Source of the DNA: Desulfobacula sp.
GTDB lineage: Bacteria; Desulfobacterota; Desulfobacteria; Desulfobacterales; Desulfobacteraceae
Length of the DNA: 10,528 nucleotides
Assembly: GCA_029940245.1 (NCBI GenBank)
Contig: JAOZRF010000064.1
Span: 1-10,528 of the forward strand
Direction of reading: 5' to 3'
Position numbers and translations under genes: made by a program
Shown here: in pieces, positions 5,955-10,528 of the stretch
Layout of the letters: each line of letters opens with the position of its first letter
Numbering within the stretch: the stretch's first letter is position 1
The notes under the pieces: generated by a model
What the model was told of the DNA's origin: nothing
The model's input: only the letters and a program-made list of their open reading frames with translations
Database searches by the model: none

Positions 5955-6344
5955 TCAGAACTCTTCAGGATCTTCCTCTTCCTCCTCCTCAAGATCAACA
6001 TCAAATTCCTTGTCCTCGTCTTCTTCAAAGTCGTCATCAAATATTTCAGGAATAGTATCATCAGAATAATAATAATCATCATCAACAACAAATACCAGAT
6101 CTTCATTCCCCTCAACAATGGTTGTGATGGCATCTCTTAAATTTCTTTCAAAACTCTCTGAAAAATCACCGTCTGAATCACACCGGAATTCATATTCTTC
6201 TTCATATTCATCAATTAAATCATATAAATCTGACACAAGGCTTGGGTCTTCCAGTTCCTGTCCATAGGACTCAATAATATCATTGTACAGATCATAAAGT
6301 TCAAATTCTTCGACAGCAAGCTGTACCGTCATGTTTTTTGCCAT
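5955..6344 (-). CDS. Highly acidic protein of unknown function
   Basis: A 129-residue protein (start chosen at ATG 6344) that I do not recognise. It is extremely acidic: the last 30 residues are nearly all Asp and Glu around IFDDDFEEDEDKEFDVDLEE. The first 45 residues look helical, with repeated Tyr and acidic residues (FELYDLYNDII, DLYDLIDEYEEEYEF). A GAGGG element lies nine bases upstream of 6344; the earlier in-frame ATG at 6365 has no ribosome site. No signal peptide or membrane segment is present. The gene has its own candidate promoter and is read toward the MBL remnant. Its stop codon TGA sits three bases before the MBL block, so its extreme C-terminus may have been changed when the two were joined. 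Acidic tails of this type can bind basic proteins or RNA-mimic partners, but that is a guess. Confidence 0.72.
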   Translation of the reverse strand: MAKNMTVQLAVEEFELYDLYNDIIESYGQELEDPSLVSDLYDLIDEYEEEYEFRCDSDGDFSESFERNLRDAITTIVEGNEDLVFVVDDDYYYSDDTIPEIFDDDFEEDEDKEFDVDLEEEEEEDPEEF

Positions 6345-6377
6345 TTGCCATACCCTCAACACCATGGTTAATCTAAA

Positions 6378-6397
6378 ATTTTATTTTAAAATAAAAT
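6378..6397. promoter_or_regulatory. 20-base AT palindrome overlapping a promoter
   Basis: ATTTTATTTTAAAATAAAAT is a perfect palindrome covering the -10 box of the acidic-protein promoter. It could be an operator for a dimeric regulator or simply AT-rich sequence; composition alone makes such palindromes likelier in this genome. Confidence 0.4.
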
Positions 6398-6415
6398 CAT
6401 TTTTTTCTTTGTCAA
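6388..6415 (-). promoter_or_regulatory. Candidate promoter of the acidic-protein gene
   Basis: On the - strand a consensus TTGACA (6415-6410) is followed after 16 bases by TATTTT (6393-6388). A start near 6381 would leave a leader of about 37 bases. The -35 box is perfect, the -10 box moderate. It lies just after the response-regulator stop, which would make the acidic gene a separate transcription unit. Confidence 0.5.
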
Positions 6416-6435
6416 CCAGGCAAGAATGAAATTTT

Positions 6436-6786
6436 TCAACTCAAAAGGGCTGACACTTTTTCGATCAATTTTTGAGTATCAAAGGGTTTGCTGAAAATGG
6501 CTGCTGCCTTTGGAATCGAATATTCCTTGCTTGACAAACCACTGATAACGATAACAGGCGTATTGAATCCCTTTAATTTACTGATTTTCCTAAAAAATCT
6601 AGGGCCCCATTCCTCAGGCATTTCAAGATCAAGGGTAATAAGGTCAGGAGTCTCAGCTTGATATGTGTCAAAGGCTTTTTTACCATCAACGGCAACACAG
6701 GTTTCATACCCATTGTCAGTAAAAAGTGTTTTCAAGTATGTTGTTATGGCTGGATCATCATCCACTATCATAATTTTTTTACCCAT
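6436..6786 (-). CDS. Single-domain response regulator of the tmc operon
   Basis: A 116-residue stand-alone receiver (CheY/DivK-like) domain with no output domain. The acidic pocket is D9-D10-D11 in MIVDDD, the phosphorylated residue is D53 in LITLDLEMP, and the switch residues are S82 and K100 (IFSKPFD). The loop after the phospho-site is MPEEWGPRFF rather than the common MPxMDG. The start ATG 6786 follows GGAGAG at a good distance; the frame extends to 6816 without support. It lies 14 bases after tmcA and is the last gene of the operon. Response-regulator genes also occur next to tmc in Desulfovibrio (family knowledge, from memory). It probably relays a redox or respiratory signal, but no histidine kinase is in view. 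Confidence 0.93.
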   Translation of the reverse strand: MGKKIMIVDDDPAITTYLKTLFTDNGYETCVAVDGKKAFDTYQAETPDLITLDLEMPEEWGPRFFRKISKLKGFNTPVIVISGLSSKEYSIPKAAAIFSKPFDTQKLIEKVSALLS

Positions 6787-6800
6787 GTAATCTCTCCTTA

Positions 6801-7178
6801 CTATTTGATATGGCATTCACCACAAAGTACAGGTCCTTTATTTTGTTCAAAATGACAGTTCTTGCATCGTTTATGATATGCAAGTTCCAGAGTAATAGAA
6901 TTATCCACAACTGCCTTTAAAGAATGGCAGTCAGCACAACTGCTGTCTTCACTGGATTCATCCTCAACCAGTTTTTTCCCCTCATACACATGGTGGCAGA
7001 CGTTACAATCATCTATCCCTGCCATTTCATTATGCCCGTCATGCTCAAATACAGCACCTGGCCTCTGCGGCTTTTGAAAGTCTGAATTGTCAAGTCTTTC
7101 AAGCTCAGTATTGGAAAAGGCAACTACAGCAGTCAATAAAAACAATATAAAACTCAAAAAAATAATTTTATTTTTCAT
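6801..7178 (-). CDS. tmcA: Acidic tetraheme cytochrome c3 (TmcA, type II c3)
   Basis: A 125-residue periplasmic class III cytochrome. An N-terminal signal (MKNKIIFLSFILFLLTAVVA, hydrophobic core about 5-20) directs export. Four heme-attachment motifs are visible: CNVCH (58-62), CADCH (81-85), CKNCH (105-109) and CGECH (119-123). Extra histidines (46, 49, 63, 102) can supply the second axial ligands for bis-His hemes, as in FEHDGH and CHH. The middle EDESSEDSS and overall acidity fit the acidic type II c3, which takes electrons from type I c3 and hydrogenase. The start is ATG 7178, preceded by CAGGAGATTAAG; the upstream ATG at 7220 lies inside tmcB. It starts one base after the tmcB stop, so translation is coupled. 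Confidence 0.93.
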   Translation of the reverse strand: MKNKIIFLSFILFLLTAVVAFSNTELERLDNSDFQKPQRPGAVFEHDGHNEMAGIDDCNVCHHVYEGKKLVEDESSEDSSCADCHSLKAVVDNSITLELAYHKRCKNCHFEQNKGPVLCGECHIK

Positions 7179-7179
7179 C

Positions 7180-8538
7180 TTAATCTCCTGATTGATAAAT
7201 TTTCTTTTCCATGGTTTCAAAAATGATATCCCCTAAAAACTTTACTTCCATGTTCAGATTATAATGATGGATAATGTCTTCAAGCCCGCTGTGACAATTG
7301 TGGCAGGGAGCAATCAAAACCTCGGCACCCGTTGCCTTGAGCTGCTCTGCTTTTACCCTGTTATTCACCATCCGTTCCCCTTTATAAGGAGGGCCGCAAT
7401 TGATCACACCACCGCCGGCACCACAGCAATAATTATGTTCCCGGTTAGGTGTCATCTCTATAAAAGATTCGCACAGCATATTGGTAATTTCCCTTGCCAT
7501 ATCGTGCAATCCCCTTCCCCTGGATACATTGCAGGGATCATGGAGAGTTACCGTCTTTTTATACTTCTGAGCAATTTTAATCCTGCCCGAAGTTAAAAGC
7601 TCATGATAAAATTCCAAGGCATGGACAACCTCAAAAGGCGGCATTGCCCATCCGATCCAGCGATTTCCCACATCATAAGTTGACCTGAACGCATGACCGC
7701 ACTCACCCATGACGACGCGTTTTACCTTGAGCCTTGCTGCTGTTTCATAAAATGCCCTGGCAATTCGACCTGAAATTTCATTGTCACCTGTGAACATGGC
7801 CATATTACTGTTATCCCACCCCGGAGTTGAGGGCATGGTCCAGTTAACCCCTGCAGCATGCATAATGGTAGCCATCTGGTAGATCAACCCTGCCTGAAAT
7901 TTTGGTTCAGGTGCGATAACCGAATACATGATATCCGCACCCACTTTATCCAATGGAATTCTCAAATTTTCAAACTCTTCCCTTGCATCCTCTTCCTGCC
8001 ATTGAAGGGTATCAATCCATTCATCCTCTTTCACCCACATCTGGTTCATGGTTGCAGAATGGCTGTTCACCGTATCCTGAATATATAAAGGGGTTATTTC
8101 AAGTTTATGACAGATTCTTCTTACCATCAGCATAAGATAGGCAATATCAATACCAAAAGGGCAATACATGGAACATCGCTTACACACATTACATTCAAGA
8201 TGGGCAATATGAACAGCGCGTCTTAAAAAATCTATTGAGACCTCCCCTTTTTTATCCAGCATTTCCCAGATGGTCTGTTTTACCTTTCCTGCCGGGGAAT
8301 AGGATGGATCACGGTCATTGGAAAGGAAATACAAGCAGGCTTCCGCGCAAAGGCCGCAGTGCATACAGGTTTCCACATAGGCTTTAAACCGGGGGCCGGT
8401 CTCATTTTGAAGCACCTGGTTAATGGTATTTTTGATTCTTTCCCGTGTCAGTTTTGCCAACCCTGATTCAACTGCTTCATCCGTATTCTTTTTTTTCACA
8501 ATAGGTGATTTATCCATTGTTTTTATCTCATTTGACAT
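7180..8538 (-). CDS. tmcB: Tmc complex iron-sulfur protein, HdrD-like (TmcB)
   Basis: A 452-residue cytoplasmic electron carrier related to HdrD and the CCG family. Two ferredoxin-type cluster motifs lie near the N-terminus: C58-x2-C61-x2-C64-x3-C68 and C116-x2-C119-x2-C122-x3-C126-P. The C-terminal region contains one full CCG motif: C336 (LHDPCNVSRGRG), C371-C372 (NYCCGAGGG) and C412-x2-C415 (APCHNCHSG). This motif carries the unusual non-cubane cluster in HdrB. The preceding half-domain keeps only C280 (GECGHAF), so it is degenerate. There is no signal peptide, as expected for the cytoplasmic face. The ribosome site AAGGAG precedes ATG 8538 and tmcC ends 20 bases upstream. It would accept electrons from TmcC or deliver them to the cytoplasmic partner of sulfate reduction (family knowledge). 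Confidence 0.93.
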   Translation of the reverse strand: MSNEIKTMDKSPIVKKKNTDEAVESGLAKLTRERIKNTINQVLQNETGPRFKAYVETCMHCGLCAEACLYFLSNDRDPSYSPAGKVKQTIWEMLDKKGEVSIDFLRRAVHIAHLECNVCKRCSMYCPFGIDIAYLMLMVRRICHKLEITPLYIQDTVNSHSATMNQMWVKEDEWIDTLQWQEEDAREEFENLRIPLDKVGADIMYSVIAPEPKFQAGLIYQMATIMHAAGVNWTMPSTPGWDNSNMAMFTGDNEISGRIARAFYETAARLKVKRVVMGECGHAFRSTYDVGNRWIGWAMPPFEVVHALEFYHELLTSGRIKIAQKYKKTVTLHDPCNVSRGRGLHDMAREITNMLCESFIEMTPNREHNYCCGAGGGVINCGPPYKGERMVNNRVKAEQLKATGAEVLIAPCHNCHSGLEDIIHHYNLNMEVKFLGDIIFETMEKKIYQSGD

Positions 8539-8558
8539 TTTTATCTCCTTATTGCCTG

Positions 8559-9218
8559 TTACCAGTCTTTTGCATGTCTGACATTTCCGAATTCAGAGCC
8601 CATATAAGCCCTTGTCAAGGGAGCCACAATCATGTGAGAAAATTTTGAGAACGGAATGAGAATAAGCATAATCTCTCCTGAAATCACATGGGCGATAACC
8701 ATTGGTCGGTATAAAAAAAACTGGTGATATGCTATAAAACCTGTAATAAAAGGCAATGCAACAATTAAGATTAATAGATAATCTTTGCAGGAGGTCAAAT
8801 ATTTTACTTCTGGAACCATCATTCTGCGAATCATAAAAAATACCAGTCCAAGACCAACCATAATCGTTAATATATCGGCTATGCTGTCATCCAGGGCAAT
8901 CCAGGAGACCTGAAATGCCTCATTGACCAGAACAATATGGGCTGTCAAAAAAATGGGAACAAGAAAAAGAAGCAGGTGAAAAATATAGGATACCCCATAA
9001 AATACGGGGCTTTGTTTTGTACTTTTAGGAAAAAATGGAATTGACCAGGCAGCGATTGATCTTAAGCTGTGCTTAAGGGTCATATAGGAATAAATATATG
9101 GCTCCCTGGCATTCACATCTTTGAGTATTAGAACAATTTTAAGTATCAGACCAAGGATGAAAATCAAAAAAGTAATCCAGACCATTGGCCCCATAATAAA
9201 ATCGATAAACGCATTCAT
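8559..9218 (-). CDS. tmcC: Tmc complex membrane subunit, NarI-like cytochrome b (TmcC)
   Basis: A 219-residue integral membrane protein with five hydrophobic segments at about 8-32, 72-97, 112-130, 146-168 and 172-197. This matches the NarI/DsrM-like fold. Histidines inside or at the edges of the segments (81, 94, 165, 177, 195) are candidate ligands for two b-type hemes. In the family this subunit links periplasmic TmcA to cytoplasmic TmcB. The ribosome site AAAAGGAGATAAAT precedes ATG 9218. It lies 28 bases after tmcD, with a near-repeat of CTTTTATAAAAGGA in the gap and no terminator. The C-terminal tail (EFGNVRHAKDW) is cytoplasmic by the five-segment model. Confidence 0.9.
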   Translation of the reverse strand: MNAFIDFIMGPMVWITFLIFILGLILKIVLILKDVNAREPYIYSYMTLKHSLRSIAAWSIPFFPKSTKQSPVFYGVSYIFHLLLFLVPIFLTAHIVLVNEAFQVSWIALDDSIADILTIMVGLGLVFFMIRRMMVPEVKYLTSCKDYLLILIVALPFITGFIAYHQFFLYRPMVIAHVISGEIMLILIPFSKFSHMIVAPLTRAYMGSEFGNVRHAKDW

Positions 9219-9246
9219 ATTTATCTCCTTTTAAAAGAACGTCCTT

Positions 9247-10503
9247 TTATAAAAGCTTGTCCATTGACAGTATCCGCCGTTGATACACGCCGTCTTTTAT
9301 TGCTTTTTGCATAATTTGCGTGTTGTCAAAACTGATCACCGGTGTTGCCATAAAATCATATCCACCGGGGATCAGATGGTTGTTTACAGCCATAAAATAT
9401 TGTCCCTTTTTTTCAATGACGACACAGACAAACTTTCCATCTGAACTGATACAGGGGGTAAACACCTTATCTGCGTTAAGATCCCATTTTTTCTGGTTAA
9501 CGGCAAGGGTCCAGAACTCTTTTTCCTTGAGAACGGCAACCAGGGTAGAACCGTCTCTGGAATAAAAAAGATCGGAAATCATCTGGTCCACGGCCATATT
9601 CCAGGGCTGATCATTTTGTACAATGGTCCATTTGCCAAACCTGGTCGATGCAATCGCGGCAATATTTCCGGTTTTTTCCGATACAGCCATTTTCCAGATC
9701 TGGTTGTATCTGGTTTTCCAGAAAGGCTGACCGTCTTTATATAAAACCCATTTACCACCTTCTTTTACCGGTGCGATAACTGATGTTCCGCCTGAAAGAA
9801 AGACCGGTTTCCACACAGACTGAAATTTTTTATCCCAGGCCGTATCATTAACAGCAATGGTATAATTTGTTCTATCCAGCCTTACACCATAGGCAACGTT
9901 TTTTCCTCCTGAATCAAAACTGATATCCCAGATGTTCAAAAAATTCTTATCAATTGCCTCTCCATTGACGACACAGGAAAAAATCCCCTGCTTAAACCCT
10001 TCAATGTCTGCCTGGCCCAATGGTGATACCTGAGCAACAGCAGCAGTACTGCCAGTATCACCCAACACCATTTCATTGATATTGCCATACATATTTTCCC
10101 AGGGTGTGTCGTTGACGGCCATTCCATATTCCGAGTCTTTCTGGACTGCAAGGCTCAGGCATGAACCATCGTGATTCATCTGTAAATCCCAGATAAAATC
10201 AAACCGGTTTTCCCATTCATTGCCGCCGATGCTCAATGTCCATTCATCATCCCGGTTGACACAGGCTGCAAACTTGCCTTTGGGCAATGGCCTCAAGTTC
10301 CAGGCCTTGTCATACACTGCATCCCAGGCTTCACCATTTTCACACACTGTGAACACGCTTTCTTCGACATTTACAATGCCGGCAATGGTCTCACCGTCCA
10401 GGCTGATGTATGGTTCTTCCACCCAGGTAAACTTATCTTCCCACTCCCGGAAAGGTACTTCCTTTAAATCTGTACTCCAGTCAAAAGATTTGCTTTCTTC
10501 CAT
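9247..10503 (-). CDS. tmcD: Tmc complex tryptophan-rich repeat protein (TmcD)
   Basis: A 418-residue soluble protein with no signal peptide and very many tryptophans. It shows about nine degenerate units of some 40 residues. Each has a hydrophobic strand, a turn like VNDTPW or VNGEA, a second W-containing strand, then a DG or GG turn. Unit turns start near residues 55, 91, 130, 178, 217, 256, 296, 335 and 373. Examples are SIGGNEWENRFDFIWDLQM, IAVNDTAWDKKFQSVWKP and LAVNQKKWDLNADKVF. This is what a beta-propeller or similar repeat fold looks like. TmcD in Desulfovibrio is described as a tryptophan-rich cytoplasmic protein of unknown role, and the place beside tmcC supports the name. Start ATG 10503 follows CGGAGATAAAAA. 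It is the first tmc gene in view; the promoter would lie beyond the right edge. Confidence 0.88.
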   Translation of the reverse strand: MEESKSFDWSTDLKEVPFREWEDKFTWVEEPYISLDGETIAGIVNVEESVFTVCENGEAWDAVYDKAWNLRPLPKGKFAACVNRDDEWTLSIGGNEWENRFDFIWDLQMNHDGSCLSLAVQKDSEYGMAVNDTPWENMYGNINEMVLGDTGSTAAVAQVSPLGQADIEGFKQGIFSCVVNGEAIDKNFLNIWDISFDSGGKNVAYGVRLDRTNYTIAVNDTAWDKKFQSVWKPVFLSGGTSVIAPVKEGGKWVLYKDGQPFWKTRYNQIWKMAVSEKTGNIAAIASTRFGKWTIVQNDQPWNMAVDQMISDLFYSRDGSTLVAVLKEKEFWTLAVNQKKWDLNADKVFTPCISSDGKFVCVVIEKKGQYFMAVNNHLIPGGYDFMATPVISFDNTQIMQKAIKDGVYQRRILSMDKLL

Positions 10504-10528
10504 TTTTTATCTCCGAATTTTCTGATAA

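Noticed and set aside
5954..6133. MBL-frame extension upstream of 5953
   Set aside because: That frame over the acidic gene reads hydrophobic and Arg-rich nonsense, a shadow of the Asp/Glu codons, not an MBL N-terminus.
6416..6436. Terminator behind the response regulator
   Set aside because: TGAAA/TTTCA gives a five-base stem with almost no loop and a broken T-run; too weak to call.
7179..7220. tmcA start at ATG 7220
   Set aside because: It lies inside tmcB and would put 14 charged residues before the signal peptide; ATG 7178 gives a normal export signal and ribosome site.
7264..7596. 110-codon + strand ORF
   Set aside because: It is the antisense shadow of the CCG region of tmcB.
7180..8538. 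TmcB as LutA/GlcF or a true HdrD
   Set aside because: The CCG motif is shared, but the neighbouring cytochrome c3, NarI-like and W-rich proteins point to the Tmc complex.

Overview
The window reads as an AT-rich piece of a sulfate-reducing Desulfobacterota genome, most likely Desulfobacteraceae-like. The main reason is a complete set of genes for the Tmc transmembrane redox complex at the right end: W-rich TmcD, membrane TmcC, iron-sulfur TmcB, and the acidic tetraheme cytochrome c3 TmcA. The taxonomic placement is inference. The genes are housekeeping and energy genes with some local rearrangement. I see no CRISPR array, phage, complete insertion sequence, tRNA or rRNA.

Layout from the left: the 3' end of DNA polymerase IV (dinB, + strand, 2-256) converges on a tightly coupled two-gene unit on the - strand. 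That unit encodes an LUD-domain protein (1544-891) and a DUF166-like cysteine-rich protein (887-261). A doubtful small + strand ORF (1586-1837) meets an unrecognised 183-residue protein (2365-1814) tail to tail, with the coding ends overlapping. A long intergenic stretch follows, holding a candidate promoter and the cold-shock gene terminator. Next come the cold-shock protein gene (2951-2751) and its structured leader.

A polyamine block on the - strand follows: a two-domain SpeD-type AdoMet decarboxylase (5461-4625), spermidine synthase SpeE (4479-3613) and a GNAT acetyltransferase (3591-3163). A REP/MITE-like inverted repeat sits between speD and speE. SpeD supplies decarboxylated AdoMet and SpeE transfers its aminopropyl group to putrescine. 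The GNAT may act on a polyamine, but that rests only on position.

Upstream of speD lies the decayed remnant of a metallo-beta-lactamase-fold hydrolase (about 5953-5620). It has lost its N-terminus, two residues of its HxHxDH motif and its central part. It abuts a strikingly acidic protein of unknown function (6344-5955) that has its own promoter in an AT-rich palindrome.

The right third (10503-6436) is one - strand operon: tmcD, tmcC, tmcB, tmcA and a single-domain response regulator, with gaps of 1 to 28 bases. From knowledge of the family, TmcA receives electrons from periplasmic cytochromes and hydrogenases. TmcC and TmcB carry them across the membrane to cytoplasmic chemistry of the heterodisulfide-reductase type. 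The most interesting points are the tmc order (D-C-B-A plus regulator), the nine-fold repeat in TmcD, the second SpeD domain with an altered cleavage site, the MBL pseudogene junction, and the inverted repeat inside the spermidine genes.
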